A stretch of 64,000 bases of DNA from Streptomyces sp. Root1304 (GCF_001426405.1 NZ_LMEP01000001.1:745241-809240); one strand, 5' to 3'; shown: positions 28,331 through 37,588, counted from the stretch's first letter. The notes: generated by a model not told the origin, from the sequence alone. Numbers and translations are program-made.

Positions 28331-30739
28331 ATGACGCAGCAGGCGAAGATCGACACGGGTGGCGGCGAGACGGCCGAAAAGGGGCCACCCGTGGTCCACC
28401 GGGCCGCCGGGCTCACCTCCGCCGAGGTCGCCGAGCGCGTCGCGCGCGGTGAGGTGAACGACGTACCCGTACGGAGTTCCCGCTCGACCCCGGACATCGT
28501 CCGCGCCAACGTCTTCACCCGCTTCAACGCGATCATCGGCGTGCTGTGGGTGATCATGCTCGCCGTCGCGCCGATCCAGGACAGCCTCTTCGGCTTCGTG
28601 ATCATCGCCAACACCGGCATCGGCATCATCCAGGAACTCCGCGCCAAGAAGACCCTCGACGGGCTCGCCGTCATCGGCGAGGCGAAACCGACCGTGCGGC
28701 GCGACGGAGTGGCCGCGGAACTCTCCACCTCCGAGATCGTCCTCGGGGACCTCATCGAGCTGGGCCCCGGCGACAAGGTCGTCGTCGACGGCGAGGTCGC
28801 CGAGGCCGACAGCCTGGAGATCGACGAGTCGCTGCTCACCGGCGAGGCCGACCCCGTCGTGAAGAAGCGCGGCGACCGGATGATGTCCGGCTCGTTCGTC
28901 GTCGCGGGCGGCGGCGCGTTCACCGCGACCAAGGTCGGCCGGGAGGCGTACGCGGCGCAGCTCGCCGAGGAGGCGTCCCGCTTCACGCTCGTCCACTCCG
29001 AACTGCGTACGGGCATCTCCACGATCCTGAAGTACGTGACGTGGATGATGATCCCGACGGCGCTCGGGCTGGTGATCAGCCAGCTGGTCGTCAAGGACGA
29101 CAACTTCAAGGACGCCATCGCCCGCACGGTCGGCGGCATCGTGCCGATGATCCCCGAGGGCCTCGTCCTGCTCACCTCGGTCGCGTTCGCGATCGGTGTC
29201 GTACGACTGGGCCGCAAGCAGTGCCTCGTGCAGGAGCTGCCGGCCATCGAGGGCCTCGCCCGGGTCGACGTCGTCTGCCTCGACAAGACGGGCACGCTCA
29301 CCGAGGGCGGCATGGACGTCACGGAGCTCCGGCCGCTGGGCGGCGCGGACGAGGCGTACGTACGGAAGGTGCTGGGGGCGCTCGGCGAGTCCGACCCGCG
29401 CCCGAACGCCTCCCTCCAGGCGATCATCGACGCCTACCCGGAGACGGTGGAGTGGCGGTGCACGGAGTCGCTGCCGTTCTCCTCCGCCCGCAAGTACAGC
29501 GGGGCGTCCTTCAGCGAGGGCGACGGCGAGAACTCGACCTGGCTGCTCGGCGCGCCCGACGTCCTCCTGAAGTCCGGCGACCCGACGCTCACGGAGATCG
29601 ACCACCTCAACGAGCAGGGGCTGCGGGTCCTCCTCCTCGCCCGTACGGTCCACGAGCTCGACAGCTCCGAGGTCGCCGCCGACGCCCGCCCCACCGCGCT
29701 CGTCGTCCTCGAACAGCGGCTGCGGCCGGACGCCGCCGACACGCTCGCCTACTTCGCCGACCAGAACGTCGCGACGAAGGTCATCTCCGGTGACAACGCG
29801 GTCTCGGTGGGCGCGGTGGCCGCGAAGCTCGACATGGCGGGCGCGGAGAACACGGTGGACGCGCGGAAGCTGCCCTCCGACCGGGAGGGGATGGCGAAGG
29901 TCCTCGACGAGAACGCGGTCTTCGGCCGGGTCACCCCGCAGCAGAAGCGGGACATGGTGGCGGCGCTCCAGTCCCGCGGGCACACCGTCGCCATGACGGG
30001 CGACGGCGTCAACGACGTCCTCGCCCTCAAGGACGCGGACATCGGCGTCTCGATGGGCTCGGGCTCGGAGGCGACGCGGGCGGTGGCGCAGATCGTCCTG
30101 CTGAACAACAGCTTCGCGACGCTGCCGTCGGTGGTGGCGGAGGGCCGCCGGGTCATCGGCAACATCACCCGGGTCGCGACGCTCTTCCTCACGAAGACGG
30201 TCTACTCGGTCCTCCTGGCGGTCCTGGTGGTCTGCTCCCAGGTGGAGTACCCCTTCCTCCCCCGCCACCTCACGCTGCTCTCCACCCTCACGATCGGCGT
30301 ACCGGCCTTCTTCCTGGCGCTCGCCCCGAACAAGGAACGGGCCAGGCCGAACTTCGTCCGCAGGGTGATGCGGTACGCGATCCCCGGCGGCGTCATCGCG
30401 GCGGCGGCCACCTTCGCGACGTATCTGCTGGCCCGCCACTACTACACGGGCCCGGACGCCCTGGGCGCCGAGACCAGCGCGGCCACCCTCACCCTCTTCC
30501 TGGTCTCGATGTGGGTCCTGGCGATCATCGCCCGCCCGTACACGTGGTGGCGGGTGGCCCTGGTCGCCACGATGGGCGGCGCGTTCCTCCTGGTCCTGGC
30601 CGTCCCGTGGCTCCAGAACTTCTTCGCACTGAAACTGGTGGGCGTGACGATGCCGTGGACGGCGGTCGCGATCGCGGCGGCGGGCGGCGCGCTCCTGGAG
30701 GTGGCGTACCGCTGGGTGAGCCGGAGGTTCCCGGCATAA
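28331..30739 (+). CDS. CtpE-like P-type cation ATPase
   Basis: An 802-residue P-type ATPase without N-terminal metal-binding domains. TGEADPVVKKRGD belongs to the actuator, DKTGTLT contains the phosphorylated Asp 318, GDGVNDVLAL is the hinge, and the helix-4 motif reads PMIPEGLVLL. About ten membrane helices are predicted, six after the phosphorylation domain. The PEGL motif and absence of a CPC exclude heavy-metal type pumps and fit the HAD-IC group that includes mycobacterial CtpE, a calcium importer needed for cell envelope integrity. Ion specificity is inferred. It stands alone downstream of DUF2530. Confidence 0.88.
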   Translation: MTQQAKIDTGGGETAEKGPPVVHRAAGLTSAEVAERVARGEVNDVPVRSSRSTPDIVRANVFTRFNAIIGVLWVIMLAVAPIQDSLFGFVIIANTGIGIIQELRAKKTLDGLAVIGEAKPTVRRDGVAAELSTSEIVLGDLIELGPGDKVVVDGEVAEADSLEIDESLLTGEADPVVKKRGDRMMSGSFVVAGGGAFTATKVGREAYAAQLAEEASRFTLVHSELRTGISTILKYVTWMMIPTALGLVISQLVVKDDNFKDAIARTVGGIVPMIPEGLVLLTSVAFAIGVVRLGRKQCLVQELPAIEGLARVDVVCLDKTGTLTEGGMDVTELRPLGGADEAYVRKVLGALGESDPRPNASLQAIIDAYPETVEWRCTESLPFSSARKYSGASFSEGDGENSTWLLGAPDVLLKSGDPTLTEIDHLNEQGLRVLLLARTVHELDSSEVAADARPTALVVLEQRLRPDAADTLAYFADQNVATKVISGDNAVSVGAVAAKLDMAGAENTVDARKLPSDREGMAKVLDENAVFGRVTPQQKRDMVAALQSRGHTVAMTGDGVNDVLALKDADIGVSMGSGSEATRAVAQIVLLNNSFATLPSVVAEGRRVIGNITRVATLFLTKTVYSVLLAVLVVCSQVEYPFLPRHLTLLSTLTIGVPAFFLALAPNKERARPNFVRRVMRYAIPGGVIAAAATFATYLLARHYYTGPDALGAETSAATLTLFLVSMWVLAIIARPYTWWRVALVATMGGAFLLVLAVPWLQNFFALKLVGVTMPWTAVAIAAAGGALLEVAYRWVSRRFPA

Positions 30740-30841
30740 GCCCCGGCGGACCGATCCCCGGCGGCAAGCTCTCTGCCGAGCCGTCCGAGTCCCCGCTAAG
30801 GTGGCCGATCGCCCGGCGGGTCGGGAGCGACCCTCCTGGGC

Positions 30842-31759
30842 ATGACGCGCTGGACCGTTCTGGCCGGCGCCCATCAGAACACCGGGTCCACGCAGGCGTA
30901 CAAGATCCAGGCGTACGACATGGAGACGGGAAGACCGCGTAACGAGCGCTCGGTCCCCGGGGCGCAGGAGTGCGGCATCGCTGCCGAGATCGTCGTCTGC
31001 TCCCACGGTGACAGCATCTCGGCGTGGAGCCTGGAGGGACTCTCCCCCCTGTGGACCGTTCCATCGGACCGGGTCCTGCTCCCCTCGCCGAAGGGATCGC
31101 CGTCACAGAACGTCTACGTCGTGAAGAAGACCGAGTCCGGCCTGCCCACGGAGGTCGGCGAGATCAGCCAGGGCGACGGCCACCTCGTCTGGCGCAAGGA
31201 CGTCCCCAAGGGCACCGACTTCGCCACGGTGTCCGGTGAGGGCTTCCTTTACTTCCTCACCTACCGGGGAGGCGTGACGAAACTCGTCCGGCTCGACCCG
31301 GAGCGAGGGGGCGAGACGACGACGGACCTGGCGGTCCCCGAACGCATGCTGGACATCGTCGGCGAGGTCTTCTACAGCCATCGCGGCGGCGTCATCAGCG
31401 CGTACGACATCGCCACCGGCCGGCGCCTGTGGTCCTCCAGCACGCTCCACCACCGCTTCTCCGCCCCGACGGTGGAGGGCGACCGGATCCACTTCACCAC
31501 CCAGGACGGCACCGTCATCGCCCTGGACCGCCACAGCGGCGGCGCGCTGTGGCAACAGCGCCCTCCGCAAGGCGGATCCGAACCGGGCCCATCGGGCAGA
31601 CTCACCCCGCTCATCCCTGCCCCCGTAGTGCTCGGCGACATCATCGTCGCACCGGCCTACCAGGCCTGGATCCACTCCTTCCTCGCGCCGCCGACCGTCA
31701 CGGCCCCTCGGTCCACGCCCCCTCGGACGGCGGCTCCGTCCACCGCGGCGGCCGGATGA
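30842..31759 (+). CDS. PQQ-binding-like beta-propeller protein, N-terminus missing
   Basis: A 305-residue protein with repeated propeller strands, e.g. EIVVCSHGDSISAWSLEGL, VFYSHRGGVISAYDIATG (RRLWSS follows) and IHFTTQDGTVIALDRHSGGA. Propellers of this type usually follow a signal peptide or a kinase and membrane anchor, but here the frame opens at once with MTRWTVLAGAHQNTG and the previous in-frame codons reach a stop 45 bases upstream. No convincing ribosome site precedes the ATG. It looks like the C-terminal part of a larger protein or a pseudogene; if expressed it would be cytoplasmic. Confidence 0.6.
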   Translation: MTRWTVLAGAHQNTGSTQAYKIQAYDMETGRPRNERSVPGAQECGIAAEIVVCSHGDSISAWSLEGLSPLWTVPSDRVLLPSPKGSPSQNVYVVKKTESGLPTEVGEISQGDGHLVWRKDVPKGTDFATVSGEGFLYFLTYRGGVTKLVRLDPERGGETTTDLAVPERMLDIVGEVFYSHRGGVISAYDIATGRRLWSSSTLHHRFSAPTVEGDRIHFTTQDGTVIALDRHSGGALWQQRPPQGGSEPGPSGRLTPLIPAPVVLGDIIVAPAYQAWIHSFLAPPTVTAPRSTPPRTAAPSTAAAG

Positions 31760-31778
31760 GTCAGCCGCCGCTGGGGCG

Positions 31779-31919
31779 TCACACCGGCTCGCCCAGCCGC
31801 CGCACGCGCAGTACGGCGGTCAGCATCGGGAGGGTGAACTCGCCGTCGGCGGTCTCCGGCCGGCTCGCGAGGAATGCGCGCATCCGGGCGAGCGTGGCCT
31901 CGCGTTCCGGTTCCGGCAT
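31779..31919 (-). pseudogene. C-terminal remnant, methyltransferase-like
   Basis: The minus-strand frame MPEPEREATLARMRAFLASR then PETADGEFTLPMLTAVLRVRR resembles the last 45 residues of class I SAM-dependent methyltransferases of actinobacteria. Nothing upstream in this frame extends it into a complete enzyme. It abuts a VOC remnant of opposite direction, so this is probably a recombination scar between two lost genes. Confidence 0.45.
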
Positions 31920-31944
31920 GACCAGCATTCCCAACGAGGGGATC

Positions 31945-31989
31945 ATCGTGATGGGCGACCCCGAGGGCAACGAGTTCTGCCTGGACTGA
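31945..31989 (+). pseudogene. C-terminal remnant, VOC/glyoxalase-like
   Basis: Fifteen codons, IVMGDPEGNEFCLD and stop, are the diagnostic C-terminus of many VOC proteins. No upstream frame carries the rest of the domain. It is a leftover of a deleted gene. Confidence 0.5.
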
Positions 31990-32059
31990 GGGCGGGGGCG
32001 CGCGTCGCGGTCCCGGTGACATCACTCAGGGCCGCGACGTGCACGCGCTCACCGCGGTT

Positions 32060-32075
32060 TGAGTAGCGCTACTCA
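32060..32075. promoter_or_regulatory. Perfect 16-base palindrome TGAGTAGCGCTACTCA
   Basis: Perfectly symmetrical and located 79 bases before the SCO4225-type membrane protein gene, within the otherwise gene-free stretch 31990-32154. It shares TGAGTA with the tandem motifs at 50336-50364 and 54304-54332, which also precede small membrane protein genes. Confidence 0.55.
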
Positions 32076-32154
32076 GGTGGGCAGGGGACGGCCGGCCGCA
32101 CGATGGGACCGGCCGCGAAACGGCGCGACCGAACCGTCCAGGAGGAACCGACCC

Positions 32155-32481
32155 ATGCGAGACAACCGCCCCCGCGCAGCCGTCCGGCTCACGTTCGCCA
32201 ACCCCGTCTCGCTGGTGTACCTGACGGTCGTGGCTTCGCTTCCCCTGCTGGTCAGCCCGTGGACCGAGGGCCAGGCCTTCGCGGACGTCTGGCTCGCCAT
32301 GGCCACCGCGCCCAGTAGCCTGCTCCTGCTGCTGCCCGACGCGATGACCGGCCTCTCGGGCTGGGCGACCGCGTACCACTACACGGCGCTGGTCCTCTCC
32401 GCGCTGATCAACGCCTTCCTCCTCGGCCTTGCCTACCGGGCCCTTCGGGGGAACCCGGCTCGGCAGGGCCTCACCGCCTGA
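32155..32481 (+). CDS. SCO4225-type small membrane protein
   Basis: A 108-residue membrane protein with three hydrophobic helices (VSLVYLTVVASLPLLVSPW; FADVWLAMATAPSSLLLLLP; YTALVLSALINAFLLGLAYR). The start ATG at 32155 has AGGAGG nine bases upstream. It resembles the SCO4225 family of streptomycetes, whose function is unknown. A perfect palindrome in its upstream region suggests transcriptional control. It converges on the sacsin-like gene with only four bases between stops. Confidence 0.8.
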   Translation: MRDNRPRAAVRLTFANPVSLVYLTVVASLPLLVSPWTEGQAFADVWLAMATAPSSLLLLLPDAMTGLSGWATAYHYTALVLSALINAFLLGLAYRALRGNPARQGLTA

Positions 32482-32485
32482 CCGC

Positions 32486-35400
32486 TCAGTCGAACCAGCG
32501 GTCCCGCGCCAGTTCCGCCGTGCGGGACGGGTCCTCCAGGAGGGCCGCCACCTCGAAGCGGCGGGGCCATTGGCCCGAGGCCCAGGCCAGGCCCGCCGCC
32601 ACGCCTTCCAGGGTGGACGCGTGGACCACCCCGTCCGGGGTGCGGCGCCAGTCGAGTTCCGTGCCCGCCGCCCTCAGTTCCTCGTGCTCGACGTACGTCG
32701 ACGGGGTCGCCGCGCCCAGCAGCGTACGCACCGGCTCCGGCACCTCGTGCTCCTCGCCCGTCGTCGTGACCTCCGCCTCGACCGTCTCGCTCAGGCACCG
32801 CACCTGGAACAGTTCCGCCAGGTCCGCCGCCCTCGACGGCGACACCGGCAGCAGCGGCAGGCCGCCCGCGAGCGGCAGGAGGTCCGGGGCGTCCGCCACC
32901 AGGGCCTCCGCCGCGTCGACCACCACGACGGCGCCGTCCACGACCGCCCTCAGGTCGTCCGGGAGCGTCACCTGGTCCGGGTCCAGGTCCGCCAGCGCCG
33001 TGTACAGGGCGTGCAGTTGCGGCGCCGTCACCTCGCGGGACGGATCCGCCAGGCGGCCAAGCAGCTCCGCCGCCCCTCCCGGTTCGTCCAGGAGCGCCGT
33101 GACCGTCGTGCGGACGCCCAGCGCCCTCAGGACCTGCTCGTCCTCGAAGCCGGTCGCGTCGGCGGGGTCGTACAGCCCGGTCAGGAGCGGGTCGCCGCCC
33201 GCCGCGCGGAGGCCCGCCGGGCGGCGGCCGTCCAGGACCGGGTGGTCCCGCAGCCACCACGCCGTGTACGAGCGGACCGTCTCCGTCGTCCCGTCCGGCA
33301 GCAGCACCCGTACGGGCTGGGTCAGGGCGTCCCTCAGGGGCGGCTGCGCCAGCAGCGCCAGCGCCTGCGGCCAGGCGTCGTCGTCGACCAGGTCCAGGTC
33401 CCGTACGGCCACGATCTCCGTCGCCACCGGCGGCACCGGCGACTCCGGCAGCCGGTCGAGGACGTCCTCGCACCACACGTCGACCGCGTCGAGGAGCCCC
33501 GCGTCGTCGGGCTCCGGGTAGTCGCCCTCGCGCGGTTCGACCTCGTCCGGGTCGAGGAGCAGATCGGTCGCCCGTACCAGTGCGAAGGTGGCCAGCACCC
33601 CGCAGGCCGCGAGGGGCTGTTCGCCCCAGCGGGCGGCCAGTTCGGCTTCCACGTAAGCGAGTTCGTCCTCCCGCATCACGGCGGCGAAGGCCGAGCCCGG
33701 CATCACCAGCTCGCCCGCCGGGGCGAGTTCGCCGTCCTCGTCGGGGAGGGCGAGGGCGCCGAGCCACGGCTCGTCGCCCGGGTCGAGCTCCGCGTCCCGT
33801 ACGAGCGCGAGGACCGTGTCGACGAGTTCGTCCGCGTCCAGCGCGTCCGCGTCCTCGTCCCAGATCTCGCCCGCGTCGAGGGAGCCCGCGACCGCCGCCC
33901 GCACCTGCGGGGTCGTCAGGACCGCGCGGGGCGTGGCCGGCAGGGCGCCCAGCTTCTCCAGGAGCGGGTGCGCCGCCTCCGGGTGCGCGACCTTCAGGCC
34001 CAGCCGGGTCAGCTCGGCGGGGGTCCGGTCCTGCGGCAGGAGGACCTGGCGGGGGCCGACGGCCGTACGGGTGCGGCCGTCCTCCTCCGCGTCCGCCAGC
34101 GGCACCGGCAGACCGGACAGCCGGTCCGGGTCGACACCCGCGAGGGAGTCGTACAGGCGCCACCACCAGGTCGGGGCCCGGTCGACCCCGGCGAGACGGT
34201 CCACGGCCTCCGTCAGGGGGACCCTGCCGACCCCCAGGGTGCGCAGCTCGGGGCGCCGCTCCAGGCCCGCCGGGAGGAGCGTCGGGAAGACCTCCGCCAG
34301 GACCTCCACGGTGTCCGCGCCCGCGCCCTCCGCGACCTCGGCCTCGATCGGGCGGAGGGCGGGGAGTTCCTCGGTGGGCGCGGCGGGCGCGAGGAACGCG
34401 ACCCTCGGCAGCCGGTCCAGGATCGCCTCGCGGAGCGCCCCGTCGAGCGGACCCTTGCCGAGCGGGCCGGGGACGAGGTCGAGCGTCGCGGTCGTCACCG
34501 GCTGCCACTCGGCGAGGAGTTCGGCGTACGCGTCGGCGGCGCGCTGCACGAGGAAGTCCGTCAGCGGGCCGGGCGCCGGGTGCCGGCGCGCGGTGTCCAG
34601 CGGCAGGGACGCGATGAGCAGCGCGGGGATGCCGAGGGGTTCGTCGGTGGGGGTGGGGGCGTGCACGACCGGGGTCGTACGCGGGAAGCGCGGGGCGCCC
34701 TCCCCGTCCACGGGTACGGCCCAGGTGACCGACCAGTGCGGGCGGAGGCGCTCCTCGACCGGGCGGTCCTTGAGGAGTCCGGCGTCGAGCGGGCCGCCGT
34801 GGGAGACGGTCCGCCAGCGGTGGGTACCGGTGGCGGAGTCGTCGATCCGTACGTAGCCGTCGTCCTCGGAGCGGCGGAGCGTCCGTACGCCCTCGGCCGT
34901 CTCCACGACGATCTCCGCGAGCCCGGGCAGGGTGAGGAGGAGGGCGTCGTCGACGGAGGCGAGGAGCCGTTCGGCGAGGTCGAGGGCGGCGGTGTCGCGC
35001 AGCGGGAGGACGACGACGGTGTCGTAGCCGTCGGGGGCGGTGCCCTCGGCGGGCAGCGGCAGCCGCAGCAGCGGTACGTGACCGTCGCGGCGGCGCAGTT
35101 CGTCGCCGAGGCCGGGGCTGTGCGCGGCGGCCCCGGCGGCGAGTTCGCGGGCCTCCGCGAGGGACCAGCGGACGCCGCCGTGGCGGCCGAGGACGGCGGG
35201 CTCGTCGGTGACGGCGAGGACGGCGGCGAAGCCGACGCCGAAGCGGCCGACGGCGCCGTCGGTCTGCTCGCGCTTGGCGGAGGCCCGGAGCGTCGACAGC
35301 GATTCGGCGCCCGTCGCGTCCAGGGGGGCGCCGGTGTTGGCGGCGGCGAGGATCGCCGGGCCCTCGTGGTCGGCGGGGTGCAGGGTGAGGCGGAGGCGGC

Positions 35401-35617
35401 CGGTGACGCCGGCGCGGTGGGCGGCGTCGGCGGCGTTCTGGGCGAGTTCGACGACGAGGCGGTCGCGGTAGCCGCCGAGGGCGAGGTCCTCCTCGGCGTT
35501 GGCGTCCTCGCGGAAGCGGGCGGGGGAGGCGCCCCAGGCGTCGAGCACTCCCCGCCGCAGCCGGGCGGTGCCGAAGGGATCGGTTCCGTCGGTCGTCGTC
35601 CGGACGCTGACGCTCAC
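32486..35617 (-). CDS. Sacsin/Hsp90-type ATP-binding protein
   Basis: A 1043-residue protein with a GHKL ATPase near its start: LVVELAQNAADAAHRAG (N box), AANTGAPLDATG (G1 box) and KREQTDGAVGRFGVGFAAVL (G2 box). The remaining 800 residues are a large Leu/Ala-rich region with no known domain. Related actinobacterial proteins are called sacsin N-terminal-like or Hsp90-like; a chaperone role is only suggested. The GTG at 35617 has GGAG six bases upstream and matches the beginning of the ATPase fold; the frame is open far upstream without homology. Confidence 0.82.
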   Translation of the reverse strand: MSVSVRTTTDGTDPFGTARLRRGVLDAWGASPARFREDANAEEDLALGGYRDRLVVELAQNAADAAHRAGVTGRLRLTLHPADHEGPAILAAANTGAPLDATGAESLSTLRASAKREQTDGAVGRFGVGFAAVLAVTDEPAVLGRHGGVRWSLAEARELAAGAAAHSPGLGDELRRRDGHVPLLRLPLPAEGTAPDGYDTVVVLPLRDTAALDLAERLLASVDDALLLTLPGLAEIVVETAEGVRTLRRSEDDGYVRIDDSATGTHRWRTVSHGGPLDAGLLKDRPVEERLRPHWSVTWAVPVDGEGAPRFPRTTPVVHAPTPTDEPLGIPALLIASLPLDTARRHPAPGPLTDFLVQRAADAYAELLAEWQPVTTATLDLVPGPLGKGPLDGALREAILDRLPRVAFLAPAAPTEELPALRPIEAEVAEGAGADTVEVLAEVFPTLLPAGLERRPELRTLGVGRVPLTEAVDRLAGVDRAPTWWWRLYDSLAGVDPDRLSGLPVPLADAEEDGRTRTAVGPRQVLLPQDRTPAELTRLGLKVAHPEAAHPLLEKLGALPATPRAVLTTPQVRAAVAGSLDAGEIWDEDADALDADELVDTVLALVRDAELDPGDEPWLGALALPDEDGELAPAGELVMPGSAFAAVMREDELAYVEAELAARWGEQPLAACGVLATFALVRATDLLLDPDEVEPREGDYPEPDDAGLLDAVDVWCEDVLDRLPESPVPPVATEIVAVRDLDLVDDDAWPQALALLAQPPLRDALTQPVRVLLPDGTTETVRSYTAWWLRDHPVLDGRRPAGLRAAGGDPLLTGLYDPADATGFEDEQVLRALGVRTTVTALLDEPGGAAELLGRLADPSREVTAPQLHALYTALADLDPDQVTLPDDLRAVVDGAVVVVDAAEALVADAPDLLPLAGGLPLLPVSPSRAADLAELFQVRCLSETVEAEVTTTGEEHEVPEPVRTLLGAATPSTYVEHEELRAAGTELDWRRTPDGVVHASTLEGVAAGLAWASGQWPRRFEVAALLEDPSRTAELARDRWFD

Positions 35618-36177
35618 GTCTGACTCCACTCTGCGGGGGCGGGGCGGGCCTTGGGGGCCCGGGGGTGGACCTTGGGGTCCGGGGGTGGACCTTGGGGGTC
35701 CGGGGTGGGCCTTTGGGCCCGGGGGCCGAAGGTACCGTGCCGGGGGCGGTGGCCTTGACGGGGCGCGGGGGGGGGGCCGGGGGCGTGTGGGTGCGTTGGG
35801 CCTTCGGGCGGGCGGGTGCGTTGGGCGCGGGCGCCTGGGGGTGCATGTGCCGGTGACTGGGCGTTCAGGCGTGGGGGCCTGGGCCCGGCAGGGGACGATG
35901 TCCCGTGTGCCCACCCGTCCCTCCCCCAAGGACTTCGTCCAGGGGGGACCCCCAAGCGGGACGATTACCCACACGGCGGGGGCCCGCACGGGCGCGGATG
36001 CGGGCCCAAGCGGTGGAGGTCCCGGCCCACGCGGTGCGGTGTCGGCCCGCGCGGGCCTGGGGTCCGCACGGTGCAGCGCACGCAATTCGGCGCGAGGCTC
36101 GCATCGGCATGGGCCGCATGTGGTGCGGCCCCGTGCCGTGCCGTTGGCGGGCCTCCCGGCCCGGTCCGGTGTCCCCC
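35618..36177. other. Long spacer with GC-rich repeats
   Basis: About 560 bases with no credible gene, separating two minus-strand genes. It starts with a hairpin-rich tandem repeat (35646-35725), continues with two GTGCGTTGGGC(C/G) units near 35790-35830, and near 35900-35970 has GGGACGATGTCCC and a GGGGGGACCCCC-type stem. Promoters for the sacsin-like gene must lie here, but none stands out. Confidence 0.5.
35646..35725. repeat. Four hairpin-forming repeats
   Basis: Four imperfect units of 20-21 bases: GGGCCTTGGGGGCCC, GGACCTTGGGGTCC, GGACCTTGGGGGTCC and GGGCCTTTGGGCCC, each joined by GGGGGT-like linkers. Each unit folds into a small stem with a TTGG-type loop; compensating changes (GGGCC/GGCCC versus GGACC/GGTCC) keep every stem paired. 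Confidence 0.7.
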
Positions 36178-37107
36178 CTACGAGTGCCCCAGGTCCTCCG
36201 ACGCGTCGTCCGGTTCCGTCGTCGAGCCGGAGTCCTTCGCCGGGCGGAGGGGGAACTCGTCCGCGCCCATCGAGTCGAGGACCGGGGGCGCCGGGCGCGG
36301 GGGCTTCGGCATGACGGCGGCCTCGGAGTGGCCCCCGCAGCCGTACGCGAGGGAGACGACCCGGCCGTCCGCCGGGGAGAACTCGTTCGCGCAGACACCG
36401 AAGGCCTGCTTCAGGGAGCCCGCGAGCGGCACCAGGAACGCGCAGGACTCGCACGTCGCGGGCGCGGCGAGCGCCATCGGCGTCTTCGCGCCGAACGCCT
36501 CGTCCCAGCGGTCCGTCGCCGTGTGGAGCCCGTACCGGGAGAGGACCCGGGCCCGGCGCATGCCGAGCTCCTCGGCCACCGCCGCGATCGCACCGCGCGA
36601 GGGCACGCGGGTGACGATCTCCGCGTCCTCCGTGTCCAGGTGGTCGGCCAGCTCCTCCGAGACCACGGAGTTCGGCGGGGGCGCGTCCTCGCCGGTGTAG
36701 CCGGGCTCCAGACGCAGGTCGTCCTGCTCGGTGGGCAGCAGGTCCCCGGGACCCATGTCGCCGGGCCGTAGCCGCTCGCTCCACGGCACCCACTCGGGGG
36801 CGAGGAGGGCGTCGGAGCCGGGCAGCAGGACGGTTTCGTCAAGCGTGACGTTCTTGGCGCGGGAGGCGCGGGTGACCGTCACCGCCCAGCGCCAGCCCCG
36901 GTAGCCGGGTTCCTTGGACTCGAAGTAGTGGGTGACGACGCGGTCACCCTCGGCGACCACCTCGACGTGGGCGCCGACGATCCCGGGGGCGGCCGCCTCC
37001 TCGGCGGCCTCCCGCGCGAGGTCTACGGCCTCGGCACACAGGCGGTCGGGGATACGCGTGGCTCGCGGGGTACGCGGGGTACCGCTTCGCGTCGTCGCAG
37101 CACTCAC
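36178..37107 (-). CDS. DUF3027 protein
   Basis: A 309-residue actinobacterial protein of family DUF3027. Recognisable parts are LCAEAVDLAREAAEEAA, VVTHYFESKEPGYRGWRWAV, DLRLEPGYTG and the cysteine-bearing CESCAFLVPLAGSLKQAFG with VCANEFSPADGRVVSLAYGC, which could form a metal site. It is cytoplasmic. The GTG at 37107 has AGGAGAG upstream and gives MSAATTRSG. Function unknown. Confidence 0.85.
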   Translation of the reverse strand: MSAATTRSGTPRTPRATRIPDRLCAEAVDLAREAAEEAAAPGIVGAHVEVVAEGDRVVTHYFESKEPGYRGWRWAVTVTRASRAKNVTLDETVLLPGSDALLAPEWVPWSERLRPGDMGPGDLLPTEQDDLRLEPGYTGEDAPPPNSVVSEELADHLDTEDAEIVTRVPSRGAIAAVAEELGMRRARVLSRYGLHTATDRWDEAFGAKTPMALAAPATCESCAFLVPLAGSLKQAFGVCANEFSPADGRVVSLAYGCGGHSEAAVMPKPPRPAPPVLDSMGADEFPLRPAKDSGSTTEPDDASEDLGHS

Positions 37108-37588
37108 AGGTCTCGCTTCTCTCCTACGCCGTCTCACGGGTGCGCCGGCCGAGGGGCGGGAGCGAAGCCACGGGCGGCGGGCGGAGCGGACCTGTGGGCC
37201 GCATCGACGTCCGCGCACCCGACTTGTCTCGCGTGTCTCGGGCACACCTATCGCCATCCATTCTGCGGGATGCCGAAGAGGCGCGCGGCCGAGAGCTTCC
37301 GCCGGTGACGCGCTACGCACGCTACCCCGTTCGCGGGCCTCAGCCCACATGCCCGCCCCAAGTGGCCCGCATCACGGACGCCGGGAAGGGGCTGGAAGGC
37401 GGTCGGGAAGGGGGTGAGAGGCGGTCGGGAGGCGGGCTTCCGGCGGTCGGGAGGCGGGCTTCCGGTGATGGGAAGGCGGTCGGGGAAGCGGTCTCCCGGC
37501 CTCCGGGAAGGGATCCGGTCGCGGTCCGTGAGGGCCTTCACCGCCGCGCCACGGTTCGCCGGGCGCGCCGGTGGGGCACTATGACGGA
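37108..37588. other. Divergent spacer with 22-base tandem repeat
   Basis: About 480 bases between the divergent DUF3027 and MFS genes. Apart from the GGCGGTCGGGA repeats at 37398-37490 no ordered signal is apparent; the part from 37110 to 37390 presumably holds the DUF3027 promoter. Confidence 0.45.
37420..37463. repeat. Perfect 22-base tandem duplication
   Basis: Two identical, adjacent 22-base copies beginning GGCGGTCGGGAGGCGGGC. Further GGCGGTCGGGA copies stand at 37398 (22 bases before) and 37475, so the unit has been copied at least three times. Confidence 0.8.
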
